Assembly: GCF_900313035.1 (NCBI RefSeq)
Contig: NZ_OMPS01000045.1
Coordinates: forward strand, 1-64,000
Length of the DNA: 64,000 nucleotides
From: Ruegeria sp. EL01
GTDB lineage: Bacteria; Pseudomonadota; Alphaproteobacteria; Rhodobacterales; Rhodobacteraceae
Reading direction: 5' to 3'
Within the stretch, counting starts at the first letter, position 1, and each line of letters begins with the position of its first letter. Position numbers and translations under genes: made by a program. The notes under the pieces were generated by a model that searched no databases, was not told the origin of the DNA, and saw only the letters and a program-made list of their open reading frames with translations. Shown piece by piece: positions 53,409 through 62,377 of the stretch.

Positions 53409-54962
53409 CTACATGACCGCGCCGATTTGCCAGGGGACGAATTCGACGCCCCCAAAGCCCAACTCTTCGCTTTTGGTTTTTTCGCCAGAAGCGACGCGGA
53501 TCAGAATTTCGAACAGTTCCTCGCCCTTGGCTTCGATGCTGACGCCATCCGTAACGATGTCTCCGCAGTTCAGATCCATATCGTCGGCCATGCGCGCGTA
53601 CATTTCCGAATTCGTCGACAGTTTGATGCAAGGTGTTGGTTGATAGCCAGAAACCGAACCGCGCCCGGTGGTGAACACGATCAGGTTTGCGCCTGATGCC
53701 ACTTGGCCGGTGACCGAACACGGATCAAACCCGGGGCTGTCCATGAAAACAAATCCGTTTTTGTCGATGCGTTCACCGAATTTGTAGACGTCACGCAGTG
53801 GTGCTGTGCCCCCCTTGGCGACGGCGCCCAGCGATTTTTCCAGAATGGTCGTCAATCCGCCGCGCTTGTTGCCGGGGCTTGGATTGTTGTCCATCTCACC
53901 GCCGTTGCGTTCCGTGTAATCTTCCCACCAACGAATGTGATCGATCAGCTTTTTGCCAACGTCTACGGTTTCGGCCCGCCGGGTCAGAAGGTGTTCAGCG
54001 CCATAAATCTCGGATGTTTCCGACAGGATGGTCGTGCCGCCATGGCGGACCAACAGGTCCGAGGCGTATCCCAGCGCGGGGTTCGCCGTGATCCCGGAAT
54101 ACCCGTCCGACCCACCGCACTGCATCCCAATGGTGATCTGGCTGATGGGCGTTGGTTGCCGCGTGGCCTGATTGGCCAGTTCGGCAATGCCGCGCAGCTC
54201 ATCCAGACCACGCTCGATCGTGCGACGTGTGCCGCCCTCATTCTGGATGGTCATGTAACGCAGCGCGCCATCGGATCGGATCGGGCGTCCGCCGACCAGA
54301 TCGGCCACCTGCATCACCTCGCATCCCAGCCCGATCAGCAGGATGCCTGCAAAGTTGGGATGCTGTGCGTATCCGGCCAATGTGCGGAATAGGGTCGCAT
54401 AACCCTCGTCCTTGCCAGACATGCCGCAGCCGGTGCCATGGACGATGGGCACGATCCCATCCACATTGGGAAACTCATCCAGAAGGCCGGATTTTGTCGC
54501 GGCCTCGGCAACAAAGCGGGCCACAGAGCCCGAGCAGTTCACAGTGGTCAGAATGCCAATGTAGTTGCGCGTCCCAACGTTACCGTCCGCACGGTGGTAG
54601 CCTTGAAATGTCCGACTCTCATCAATCTCGACCAACGGCGTATTGGCGCTGGCATGAGCGTAGTCTTGTTGGTGATCTCCCATGCCAAGATTGTGCACAT
54701 GGATATGCTCGCCCGGCGCGATGTTCATCTTGGCCTGACCGATGATCTGCCCATATCGAATCACGTTTTCGCCCGCTGGAATTGGTGCGATGGCAATCTT
54801 GTGGCCGCGAGAGACTGAGCCGGGCAGGGGGGTCGGGACACCGGCGGGCTGATCCCCGTTGGACAAGTCCCGCAACGCAATAACGACGTTGTCAGCCGGG
54901 TTCAGTCTGACCACATCGCGCGTTGCTGGCATTAAGCCCTTGAAATCGTCGTGTGCTTGCAT
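53409..54962 (-). CDS. UxaA/GarD-family sugar acid dehydratase
   Basis: A 517-residue iron-dependent dehydratase of the altronate/galactarate family. Residues about 10-100 form the SAF domain ([13 protein letters not shown] and [12 protein letters not shown]), and the rest the UxaA catalytic part ([53 protein letters not shown]). It dehydrates an aldonate to a 2-keto-3-deoxy acid. No enolase-superfamily fuconate dehydratase is present in the regulon, so this is the candidate for L-fuconate or D-arabinonate. D-altronate, L-fuconate and D-arabinonate share the C2-C4 configuration, which makes that role chemically sensible. It is the first gene left of the GntR promoter region. Confidence 0.83.
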   Translation of the reverse strand: MQAHDDFKGLMPATRDVVRLNPADNVVIALRDLSNGDQPAGVPTPLPGSVSRGHKIAIAPIPAGENVIRYGQIIGQAKMNIAPGEHIHVHNLGMGDHQQDYAHASANTPLVEIDESRTFQGYHRADGNVGTRNYIGILTTVNCSGSVARFVAEAATKSGLLDEFPNVDGIVPIVHGTGCGMSGKDEGYATLFRTLAGYAQHPNFAGILLIGLGCEVMQVADLVGGRPIRSDGALRYMTIQNEGGTRRTIERGLDELRGIAELANQATRQPTPISQITIGMQCGGSDGYSGITANPALGYASDLLVRHGGTTILSETSEIYGAEHLLTRRAETVDVGKKLIDHIRWWEDYTERNGGEMDNNPSPGNKRGGLTTILEKSLGAVAKGGTAPLRDVYKFGERIDKNGFVFMDSPGFDPCSVTGQVASGANLIVFTTGRGSVSGYQPTPCIKLSTNSEMYARMADDMDLNCGDIVTDGVSIEAKGEELFEILIRVASGEKTKSEELGFGGVEFVPWQIGAVM

Positions 54963-55014
54963 TGTTTTTCCGCTTGCTTGGCGAAACTGCTAAGCTGAAA
55001 ACACTTACTTGTCA

Positions 55015-55028
55015 ACTAACATGTTAGT
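55015..55028. promoter_or_regulatory. Operator-like palindrome for the GntR regulator
   Basis: ACTAACATGTTAGT, a perfect 14-bp palindrome, in the 83-base space between the divergent dehydratase and gntR genes, 18 bases before the gntR ATG. Palindromes of this size at this place are typical GntR/FCD binding sites and would control both directions. Confidence 0.7.
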
Positions 55029-55045
55029 ATGCTAGATCGGAACCC

Positions 55046-55783
55046 ATGACCAGACCCCAGGATATTGACGCCACCCTTTTGCAAGACATCTCAACGATAG
55101 AGGGGTCGCTGGCGCAGCGCGTCTATCTTGCAATCAAACAGGCCATTTTGGGTCTGGATTTCCCCCCTGGTGCGATCCTTAGAAAAGCATCCATCTGTGA
55201 CCGCCTTGGAGTCTCGCGCGCGCCTGTGTCCGAGGCGATTGCCCGGCTTGCTGCCGAAGGGCTTGTCGATGTGGTGCCGCAATCCGGTACGCGGGTTTCC
55301 TATTTCTCGATGATCGAAATCCGTGAAGGCGCTTTTCTGCGTGAAGCGCTGGAATTGGCCGCCGTCGCCAAGGTCGCGCGTGACCTGACGGATGAGCAAC
55401 GCAAGAAACTCAGCCGAAATATGCGTTTGCAGGAACTGTTGATCGAAGATGAGGATGTTCCCGGCTTTTATCAGGCCGACGAAGAATTCCACGCCTTGCT
55501 GATGGAATTTACGGGTATCTCAAAGTTGACTGATGTGGCCCAGACCGTCTCACTCCAAGTGAACCGCGCGCGGATGCTGCTTTTGCCAACACCGGGGCGC
55601 ATTGCCGAAACTATTGCCGAGCATCGCACGATCTTCGATGCGGTCAGCAGGCAAAACGTGCCGAATGCGCAAGAGGCGATGCGTCTTCATCTTGGGCAAT
55701 TGATGCCACGCATCGAAATGCTTCAGCAGGAAAAACCAGAACTGTTTAATCTCAGTTCCCAGCCCACCCGAGAGGCAGGATGA
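55046..55783 (+). CDS. GntR-family (FCD) transcriptional regulator
   Basis: A 245-residue repressor. Residues about 22-90 are a winged helix (AQRVYLAIKQAILGLDFPPGA, then LRKASICDRLGVSRAPVSEAI), residues about 100-230 an FCD ligand-binding domain (FLREALELAAVAKVA, FHALLMEF, HRTIFDAV and HLGQLMPRIE). The metal-binding His residues of FCD are in place. It is divergent from the dehydratase-transporter operon and is the first gene of the catabolic operon, overlapping the next gene by ATGA. It probably represses both until a pathway intermediate is present. Confidence 0.9.
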   Translation: MTRPQDIDATLLQDISTIEGSLAQRVYLAIKQAILGLDFPPGAILRKASICDRLGVSRAPVSEAIARLAAEGLVDVVPQSGTRVSYFSMIEIREGAFLREALELAAVAKVARDLTDEQRKKLSRNMRLQELLIEDEDVPGFYQADEEFHALLMEFTGISKLTDVAQTVSLQVNRARMLLLPTPGRIAETIAEHRTIFDAVSRQNVPNAQEAMRLHLGQLMPRIEMLQQEKPELFNLSSQPTREAG

Positions 55784-56832
55784 GCGTTTCACAAACTGAA
55801 CTTTTGAACAGTCGAACCTCTAGGCCGGTTCCCCTGACACGCATGGGGTTTGGCGGGGCGCCGTTGGGAAACCTTTATCGCAAGGTGTCGGACAAGGATG
55901 CGCAGGCCGCACTGCAAACCGCCTTTGATGCCGGTATCCGTTTCTTTGACACCGCTCCGCAATACGGTTTGGGTCGGTCGGAACACAGGGTCGGCGAGGC
56001 TGTCAAACGCTTTGGACGCAACGATATCCAGCTCTCAACCAAGATCGGGCGCCTGTTGCTGGATTGCGCACCGCATGAGGTCACACCCGAGGCGTTTGTT
56101 GACGTACCGCAGAAACGGATCGTGTTCGACTATACGTATGACGGCGTCATGCGATCTTACGAAGCCAGTCGGGAGCGGATCGGTGTGGCAAATGCTGATA
56201 TTCTTTTGGTTCATGATGTCTGCGCTTTCAGTCAGGGCGGTCAGGAAATGTCTGATGCCAAAGTGCGTGAGCTGTTCGATGGTGGCGGCTATCGCGCGTT
56301 GACCGAGTTGCGTGAAGCGGGTGAAATCGCGGCCATCGGCGCAGGCGTCAATGAGTGGCAGGTGTGTGAAAAGCTGCTGGGATTGGGTGATTTCGACGGG
56401 TTTCTGTTGGCGGGGCGGTATACGCTTTTGGAGCAGGAGGCGCTGAACAGCTTTCTGCCTTTGTGCGAAAAGCGTGACGTCGGCATCATTCTGGGTGGTC
56501 CCTATAATTCGGGGATTCTGGCCACAGGTGCAGTTCCCGGCGCAAAATACAATTATGCCGATGCGCCCGCCGAAATCCTTGACCGGGTCGACAAGATCGA
56601 AGCGGTTTGCGCGGCCCATGACACACCTCTGATCGCGGCAGCACTGCAATTTGTTCTGGGTCATCCCTGCGTCAAAACCGTGGTTCCGGGTGCCGTCAGC
56701 GCAAACGAAGTGAAATCCAATGTGGCGCTGATGGAACTGGCAATTCCGGCGGCTCTTTGGTCCGATCTGCGCGGTGAAGGCTTGATCCGCCCAGACGCGC
56801 CCTTGCCTGAGGAGGCTGCCAATGCTGCGTAA
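55780..56832 (+). CDS. Aldo/keto reductase, L-fucose (D-threo-aldose) dehydrogenase
   Basis: A 350-residue NAD(P)-dependent dehydrogenase of the aldo-keto reductase fold, similar to D-threo-aldose 1-dehydrogenases that oxidise L-fucose, D-arabinose and L-galactose to lactones. The catalytic set is visible: Asp and Tyr in FFDTAPQYGLGRSEHRVG, Lys in LSTKIGRLL, His in LLVHDVCAF. MGFGGAPLGNLYRKVSD at the start is typical of this subgroup. It begins the non-phosphorylating pathway. It overlaps gntR by four bases and fucU by eleven. Confidence 0.87.
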   Translation: MSVSQTELLNSRTSRPVPLTRMGFGGAPLGNLYRKVSDKDAQAALQTAFDAGIRFFDTAPQYGLGRSEHRVGEAVKRFGRNDIQLSTKIGRLLLDCAPHEVTPEAFVDVPQKRIVFDYTYDGVMRSYEASRERIGVANADILLVHDVCAFSQGGQEMSDAKVRELFDGGGYRALTELREAGEIAAIGAGVNEWQVCEKLLGLGDFDGFLLAGRYTLLEQEALNSFLPLCEKRDVGIILGGPYNSGILATGAVPGAKYNYADAPAEILDRVDKIEAVCAAHDTPLIAAALQFVLGHPCVKTVVPGAVSANEVKSNVALMELAIPAALWSDLRGEGLIRPDAPLPEEAANAA

Positions 56833-57250
56833 CATCGACCCGATCTTGTCGCCTGACCTGTTGTATGCGCTGCGCGCCATGGGGCATGGGGATGACATCG
56901 TGATTGCAGACGCAAATTTCCCGGGAACGAGCATTGGACCTGATTGCATTCGGGCCGACGGCTCCACTGCCAGCGAGGTGTTGCGCGCGATATTATCGTT
57001 GATGCCGCTGGACAGTTTCGTGCCCGACCCGGCGTTGACGATGCAGGTTGTGGGTGACCCGAACACCGTGCCTGACGCTGTGGCGGATTTCCAAATCATC
57101 ATAGATGAGGTGGCGGACAACCCGGTGCCAGTGCAGGCGCTGGAACGGTTTGCATTTTACGAACGCGCGGCCTCGGCCTACGTGATTGTTCAGACCGGAG
57201 AACGTAGGCTGTATGGCAATATCATGCTGAAAAAAGGCGTGATCAGTTGA
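56822..57250 (+). CDS. fucU: L-fucose mutarotase
   Basis: A 142-residue RbsD/FucU-family mutarotase that interconverts sugar anomers so that the pyranose form reaches the dehydrogenase. Landmarks: DPILSPDLLYALRAMGHGDDI, IADANFPGTS, and the C-terminal FYERAASAYVIVQTGERRLYGN with the active Tyr. It overlaps the dehydrogenase gene by eleven bases and the lactonase by four, showing tight coupling. It is the strongest marker for fucose in this operon. Confidence 0.92.
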   Translation: MLRNIDPILSPDLLYALRAMGHGDDIVIADANFPGTSIGPDCIRADGSTASEVLRAILSLMPLDSFVPDPALTMQVVGDPNTVPDAVADFQIIIDEVADNPVPVQALERFAFYERAASAYVIVQTGERRLYGNIMLKKGVIS

Positions 57251-58077
57251 GGCTGGATGCCCATCAGCACTTCTGGTCGGTTGCACGGGGCGACTATGGC
57301 TGGCTAACGCCGGATCTGGCCGCGATTTATCGCGATTTTCTGCCGAATGACCTACGGCCGCTGCTGCAGCGGGCCGGTATCGAAGGAACGGTTCTGGTGC
57401 AGGCTGCCCCAACCTTGGCCGAGACCGAGTTTATGTTGTCGCTTACGGATGAGACACCGTTCGTTAAAGGCGTTGTTGGATGGGTAGATTTCGAAGCAGC
57501 GGATGCCGACGCTCAAATTGCGGCCTTGGCCGAACATCCTGCATTGGTCGGGTTGCGCCCGATGATTCAGAACATTGCTGATCCGAATTGGATGTTGGGC
57601 TCGGCGTTGAACCCCGCCTTTGAAGCTTTGCAACGGCAGGGTCTGACTTTTGATGCGCTGATCGTGCCGGAGCATCTTGGCCCGCTGCGTCAGCTATTGG
57701 AACGGTATCCAACGATGCGGGTCGTAATCGACCATGGCGCGAAACCGGCAATCCGCGATGGTCTGATTGATGACTGGGCGGATGGCATTGCCGCATTGGC
57801 CCATCAAACCGAAACCTATTGTAAGCTGTCGGGTCTGGTGACCGAGGCCCATCCCGACTGGCAGGCCGACGATCTGCGCCCTTACGTGCAGCATCTTCTA
57901 GAGACGTTCGGCCCATCCCGCCTGATCTGGGGCAGCGACTGGCCGGTTTGCACCCTGGCCAGCACCTATGAACGATGGCTGGACACCACAGACACGCTGT
58001 TGGGCGCTTTAACCAAAACCGAGCGCGATGCAATCCTTGGGGGGAATGCGGCGCGGGCTTATCATCTCAGGGATTGA
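57247..58077 (+). CDS. L-fuconolactonase, amidohydrolase family
   Basis: A 276-residue lactonase of the COG3618 amidohydrolase group. It starts with TTG 57247, overlapping the fucU stop (TTGA), and gives MRLDAHQHFWSV; no ATG occurs near and the family normally begins in this way. Metal ligands are seen in DAHQHFW, VIDHGAKPAI and LIWGSDWPVC. It hydrolyses the lactone made by the aldo-keto reductase to the free aldonate. Family members with rhamnono- or galactarolactone activity exist, but the FucU neighbour favours fuconolactone. Confidence 0.88.
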   Translation: MRLDAHQHFWSVARGDYGWLTPDLAAIYRDFLPNDLRPLLQRAGIEGTVLVQAAPTLAETEFMLSLTDETPFVKGVVGWVDFEAADADAQIAALAEHPALVGLRPMIQNIADPNWMLGSALNPAFEALQRQGLTFDALIVPEHLGPLRQLLERYPTMRVVIDHGAKPAIRDGLIDDWADGIAALAHQTETYCKLSGLVTEAHPDWQADDLRPYVQHLLETFGPSRLIWGSDWPVCTLASTYERWLDTTDTLLGALTKTERDAILGGNAARAYHLRD

Positions 58078-58081
58078 ACGA

Positions 58082-59191
58082 ATGACTTTGAACCTCGATC
58101 CTGCCGGGCTGTGGCTCGGGCGTATTGAACGCTCGGGGATCGGCCCATGCGTTGTGGTGTTGCGCGACGGTCATTTGCTGGACATCACCTCAAAAACCGC
58201 GCCGACCACGCGTGATGTGCTTGAGCGTGATGATGCAGCGGACTACGTCAGCAGCGCGCCAGGTGAAGCCATTGGCGCACTTGAGGTCGGGCACCATTGG
58301 TTGGCGCCCTGTGATCTGCAACCGGTCAAAGCCTGCGGGGTCACCTTCGCCGGTTCGATGGTTGAGCGCGTGATAGAAGAACAGGCCGCCGGCGATCCTG
58401 CCAAGGCCGAGACCATTCGCGCCTGCATCGGTACACGGGTTGGTGACAGCTTGAACGACATTGTCCCCGGTTCGGACGCGGCCGCCGATGTGAAACAGGC
58501 GTTGATCGAAGAGGGGCTGTGGAGCCAGTATCTGGAAGTTGGCATTGGCCCGGATGCCGAGGTGTTTTCTAAAGCACAGGTGCTGTCTTCGGTGGGCTAT
58601 GGTGCCGAAGTTGGCCTGCACCCGATCTCAACCTGGAACAACCCCGAGCCCGAAGTGGTTCTGGCGGTCAGTTCGCAAGGCATGATCAAAGGCGCCACCT
58701 TGGGCAACGACGTAAACCTGCGCGATGTCGAAGGGCGGTCCGCGTTGCTGCTGAGCAAGGCCAAGGATAACAACGCCTCGTGCGCGATCGGGCCAATGAT
58801 CCGCCTGTTTGATGACAGGTTCACATTGGATGACGTGCGCAAGGCTGAACTGACGTTGACCGTCACTGGGCCAGATGGGTTTGTCCTGAACGGCCGATCA
58901 TCGATGTCCCAGATCAGTCGCGATCCTGAGGATCTGGTGCAGCAGACCATCGGGCGTCATCACCAATATCCCGACGGGTTAATGCTGTTTCTGGGCACGC
59001 TTTTTGCGCCGACACAGGACAGGGATAAATCGGGCGGCGGGTTCACCCACAAGCTGGGTGATGTCGTAACGATTGCCAATGATCAGTTGGGCGCGTTGAC
59101 CAATACCGTTCGCCTATCCACCGAATGCCCCGAATGGCGGTTTGGGGCGTCCCATCTGATGCGAAACCTGGCCCATCGTGGCCTGATTTGA
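58082..59191 (+). CDS. FAH-fold enzyme, probable 2-keto-3-deoxy-arabinonate dehydratase type
   Basis: A 369-residue protein from ATG 58082 (the frame reaches back to 58028 inside the lactonase gene). Its C-terminal two thirds has the fumarylacetoacetate hydrolase fold: CGVTFAGSMVERVIEEQ, GYGAEVGLHPISTWNNPEPEVVLAV and NDVNLRDVEGRSALLLSKAKDN. This long form resembles AraD1/KdaD enzymes, which dehydrate 2-keto-3-deoxy pentonates to alpha-ketoglutarate semialdehyde. The aldehyde dehydrogenase right after it belongs to the type that oxidises that product. It would serve the five-carbon branch (D-arabinose) next to the fucose branch. Confidence 0.75.
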   Translation: MTLNLDPAGLWLGRIERSGIGPCVVVLRDGHLLDITSKTAPTTRDVLERDDAADYVSSAPGEAIGALEVGHHWLAPCDLQPVKACGVTFAGSMVERVIEEQAAGDPAKAETIRACIGTRVGDSLNDIVPGSDAAADVKQALIEEGLWSQYLEVGIGPDAEVFSKAQVLSSVGYGAEVGLHPISTWNNPEPEVVLAVSSQGMIKGATLGNDVNLRDVEGRSALLLSKAKDNNASCAIGPMIRLFDDRFTLDDVRKAELTLTVTGPDGFVLNGRSSMSQISRDPEDLVQQTIGRHHQYPDGLMLFLGTLFAPTQDRDKSGGGFTHKLGDVVTIANDQLGALTNTVRLSTECPEWRFGASHLMRNLAHRGLI

Positions 59192-59204
59192 GAGAGATCA
59201 TTCT

Positions 59205-60707
59205 ATGTTGACCGGGAAACACCTGATTTCTGGCGAATGGGTCGGCTCAGACGCCACCTTCGCGTCGGAACCTGCCCACGGCCCCAGCCACGACTTTGCC
59301 GTAGGTACACCCAAACTGGTGGATACTGCAGTTGACGCGGCCGAAGACGCCTTTGCGACGTTTGGATGGTCTAAGCGCACCGAACGTGCGGGTTTTCTGC
59401 GCCTGATTGCTGACGAGATTGACGCCCGGGGCGATGCGATCACCGAGATCGGAACGCAGGAAACCGGCCTGCCCGCAGCGCGCCTACAGGGCGAGCGTGG
59501 TCGCACCGTCGGTCAGCTGCGCCTGTTTGCCAATCACATTGAACAGGGTGATTATCTTGACATGCGTCACGACTCGGCGCTGCCGGACCGCGCCCCGATG
59601 CCGCGCCCCGACTTGCACATGATCCAGCGCCCTCTGGGCCCCGTCGCTGTGTTTGGTGCATCAAATTTCCCACTGGCCTTCTCGGTCGCAGGAGGCGACA
59701 CCGCCGCAGCGCTGGCCGCAGGCTGCCCGGTCGTGGTCAAGGGTCACTCGGCCCATCCCGGCACCGGCGAGATTGTCGCGCAGGCCATAGATGCGGCAAT
59801 CAAGGCGGCTGGCTTGCATCCGGGTGTGTTTTCATTGGTGCAAGGCGGCAAACGCGACGTCGGCACGCGGCTGGTACAACACCCTTTGATCCGCGCGGTG
59901 GGGTTCACCGGCAGTCTGGAGGGTGGTCGTGCACTATTTGATCTGTGTGCACAACGTGATGAGCCCATTCCCTTCTTTGGTGAGCTGGGTTCTGTCAATC
60001 CGATGTTCGTCCTGCCGAATGCAGCCGCTGCGCGCGGGGGTGATATTGGTGCGGGTTGGGCGGGATCGCTGACAATGGGCGCGGGTCAGTTCTGTACCAA
60101 TCCCGGAATCGCCGTGGTGATCGACGGGCCGGATGCGGATAAATTCCAGTCTGCGGCGCAGGACGCGCTGTCGACTGTTGCCGCCCAGACGATGTTGACC
60201 GATGGCATTGCGGATGCATATCGCTATGGCGTGGCCCGCGTTGCAGCAGGCACTGGTGTCACGCAGGTCATCGGCACCAGCTGTGCCGCACGCGATGCAG
60301 CCCCCTACCTGTTTACGGTCTCGGGTGATGATTGGTTGGCCAATCACAAGCTGCAGGAAGAAGTTTTTGGACCGCTGGGGATTGTCGTTCGCGCTCGTGA
60401 TTTTGAACAGATGCAGCAGATTGCCCGCGGCATCGAAGGCCAATTGACCTGTACCCTGCAACTGGACGACAGCGACAAAGTCCCGGCGCGGGTTTTGTTG
60501 CCGCTGCTGGAGCGCAAAGCAGGCCGTCTTCTGGCGAACAGTTTCCCGACCGGGGTCGAGGTTTGTGACAGCATGGTGCATGGCGGGCCGTATCCGGCAT
60601 CAACCAATTTCGGCGCCACATCAGTCGGTACCCTGTCAATCCGCCGCTTTCTGCGGCCGGTCTGCTATCAGGATATCCCGATCGATTTGCTTCCGGAAAA
60701 AGTGTGA
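59205..60707 (+). CDS. Aldehyde dehydrogenase, alpha-ketoglutarate semialdehyde type
   Basis: A 500-residue NAD(P)-dependent dehydrogenase. Catalytic Cys lies in MGAGQFCTNPG and Glu in PFFGELGSVNPMFV; the cofactor segment is VAVFGASNFPLAFSVAGGDT. The GASNFPLAFSVAGGDTA and FGELGSVNP blocks are those of 2,5-dioxovalerate (alpha-ketoglutarate semialdehyde) dehydrogenases of the third type. Following the FAH-fold dehydratase, it would yield 2-oxoglutarate from pentoses. Action on lactaldehyde is an alternative. Confidence 0.85.
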   Translation: MLTGKHLISGEWVGSDATFASEPAHGPSHDFAVGTPKLVDTAVDAAEDAFATFGWSKRTERAGFLRLIADEIDARGDAITEIGTQETGLPAARLQGERGRTVGQLRLFANHIEQGDYLDMRHDSALPDRAPMPRPDLHMIQRPLGPVAVFGASNFPLAFSVAGGDTAAALAAGCPVVVKGHSAHPGTGEIVAQAIDAAIKAAGLHPGVFSLVQGGKRDVGTRLVQHPLIRAVGFTGSLEGGRALFDLCAQRDEPIPFFGELGSVNPMFVLPNAAAARGGDIGAGWAGSLTMGAGQFCTNPGIAVVIDGPDADKFQSAAQDALSTVAAQTMLTDGIADAYRYGVARVAAGTGVTQVIGTSCAARDAAPYLFTVSGDDWLANHKLQEEVFGPLGIVVRARDFEQMQQIARGIEGQLTCTLQLDDSDKVPARVLLPLLERKAGRLLANSFPTGVEVCDSMVHGGPYPASTNFGATSVGTLSIRRFLRPVCYQDIPIDLLPEKV

Positions 60708-60721
60708 AGGACAAAACAGGT

Positions 60722-61477
60722 ATGACACAGTTTACCCCCTCAAATCGCTTGTCGGGAAAGACCGCTTTGATCACGGCTGCGGGGCAAGGCATTGGCCGGG
60801 CAACCGCCGAGCTTTTTGCCGCCGAAGGTGTGCGGGTGATCGCGAGCGACATCAACGATGCATCACTGGCCGAACTGGAGGCTATCGACGGTGTCAGCGC
60901 GCTGAAACTGGATGTCACCAATGCGGCGGCGGTAGAGACCGCCGTGGCGAGCCTGCCCAATCTGGATATCCTCTTCAATTGCGCGGGCTACGTTGCGGGT
61001 GGGTCGATCCTGGACTGCGAAGAACAGGACTGGGATTTCAGTTTTGATCTGAACGTCAAAGCCATGTACCGGCTGATCCGGCTAACCCTGCCGGGGATGC
61101 TTGAAAATCGCGGCGGGTCGATCATCAACATGTCTTCGGTGGCGTCCTCCCTGAAAGGGGTGCCAAACCGGTTCGCCTATTGCGCCTCGAAGGCGGCCGT
61201 TATTGGCCTGACCAAATCGGTTGCCGCCGATTTCGTCACGCAAGGTATTCGCTGCAACGCGATCTGCCCCGGTACAGTCGACAGCCCCAGCTTGCATGGC
61301 CGTCTTCGGGCAACCGGCGACTATGAACAAGCGATGACCGATTTCATCGCCCGGCAACCGATGGGACGCATTGGAACTGCAGGCGAGATTGCAGAACTTG
61401 CGCTGTACCTCGGAAGCGACGCCAGCAAATACACATCCGGACAGCCCTTCGCCATCGATGGCGGCTGGACGATCTGA
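60722..61477 (+). CDS. SDR, probable 2-keto-3-deoxy-L-fuconate dehydrogenase
   Basis: A 251-residue short-chain dehydrogenase from ATG 60722 (a GTG at 60704 is also in frame). Cofactor motif ALITAAGQGIGRATAELFA, the NCAG strand motif, Ser in IINMSSVASS and the catalytic YCASKAAV are all present. In non-phosphorylating L-fucose pathways an SDR oxidises 2-keto-3-deoxy-L-fuconate at C4 to the 2,4-diketo acid, which an FAH-family hydrolase then cleaves. The gene directly downstream is such a hydrolase, which supports the assignment. Confidence 0.82.
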   Translation: MTQFTPSNRLSGKTALITAAGQGIGRATAELFAAEGVRVIASDINDASLAELEAIDGVSALKLDVTNAAAVETAVASLPNLDILFNCAGYVAGGSILDCEEQDWDFSFDLNVKAMYRLIRLTLPGMLENRGGSIINMSSVASSLKGVPNRFAYCASKAAVIGLTKSVAADFVTQGIRCNAICPGTVDSPSLHGRLRATGDYEQAMTDFIARQPMGRIGTAGEIAELALYLGSDASKYTSGQPFAIDGGWTI

Positions 61478-61495
61478 ATTGAAAGGGACCACGAT

Positions 61496-62338
61496 ATGAA
61501 ACTTCTACGCTATGGCGCACCAAGTGCGGAAAAGCCCGGCCTCTTGGATGATGACGGTGCGATCCGGGACCTGTCGGGCGTAATCGATGATCTTTCGGGT
61601 GATGTTCTAAGCGATGAGGGGTTGGAGAAGCTGCGCCAGCTTGACCCGAACAGCCTGCCCCTGGTCGAAGGAAACCCTCGACTTGGCGCCTGCGTGGGCC
61701 AGGTGGGCAAGTTCGTCTGCATTGGCCTGAACTATGCAGATCACGCCGCCGAGGCGGGTATGGACCTGCCAGCGGAGCCGGTGATTTTCTTCAAGGCGAC
61801 CTCGTCGATCATGGGGCCGAACGACACAATCGAAATCCCGCGCGGGTCGGTTAAAACCGATTGGGAGGTTGAGCTGGGCGTCGTCATTGGGAAAGAGGCA
61901 AAATATGTTTCCGAGGCTGATGCCATTGATCATATTGCGGGGTATTGCGTGATCAATGACCTGTCTGAACGTGACTTTCAGCTGCATCGTTCGGGCCAAT
62001 GGGTCAAGGGCAAGTCGGCGGACACGTTCGGCCCGATCGGGCCATGGCTGGTCACACGGGATGAGGTCAATGATCCACAGAACCTGCCAATGTATCTTGA
62101 GGTGAACGGCCACCGGTATCAGGATGGCTCGACCCGGACGATGCATTTCGGGGTCGCCACCGTGATTTCTCACCTGTCCCAGTTCATGTCCTTACAGCCG
62201 GGCGATATCATCTCAACCGGTACACCGCCGGGTGTTGGCATGGGTCAAACCCCGCAGACCTATTTGAAACCCGGTGACAAGGTGGAGTTGGGTATCGAGG
62301 GGCTCGGGGTCCAGCGACAAGGCGTTATCGCTGGCTGA
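61496..62338 (+). CDS. FAH-family hydrolase, probable 2,4-diketo-3-deoxy-L-fuconate hydrolase
   Basis: A 280-residue enzyme of the fumarylacetoacetate hydrolase superfamily. Landmarks: KFVCIGLNYADHAAEAG, IFFKATSSIMGPNDTIEIP, the metal-binding Glu pair in DWEVELGVVIG, and IISTGTPPGVGMG. It is predicted to cleave 2,4-diketo-3-deoxy-L-fuconate to pyruvate and L-lactate, the last step of the fucose branch. It is clearly different from the longer FAH-fold protein three genes before. A hairpin follows its stop. Confidence 0.85.
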   Translation: MKLLRYGAPSAEKPGLLDDDGAIRDLSGVIDDLSGDVLSDEGLEKLRQLDPNSLPLVEGNPRLGACVGQVGKFVCIGLNYADHAAEAGMDLPAEPVIFFKATSSIMGPNDTIEIPRGSVKTDWEVELGVVIGKEAKYVSEADAIDHIAGYCVINDLSERDFQLHRSGQWVKGKSADTFGPIGPWLVTRDEVNDPQNLPMYLEVNGHRYQDGSTRTMHFGVATVISHLSQFMSLQPGDIISTGTPPGVGMGQTPQTYLKPGDKVELGIEGLGVQRQGVIAG

Positions 62339-62345
62339 CAGTTCC

Positions 62346-62377
62346 GGTTCGCAGAGTTTTCTAGTCCTCTGCGAACC
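62346..62377 (+). terminator. Terminator-like hairpin after the sugar operon
   Basis: Perfect 11-base arms GGTTCGCAGAG (62346-62356) and CTCTGCGAACC (62367-62377) around a ten-base loop, seven bases after the last stop. The downstream TGTATTGTT is only moderately T-rich. Confidence 0.65.

Noticed and set aside
53368..53721. N-terminal extension of the sugar ABC ATPase
   Set aside because: The extension overlaps the dehydratase gene out of frame and resembles nothing. GGGAGG before ATG 53367 gives a normal-length protein.
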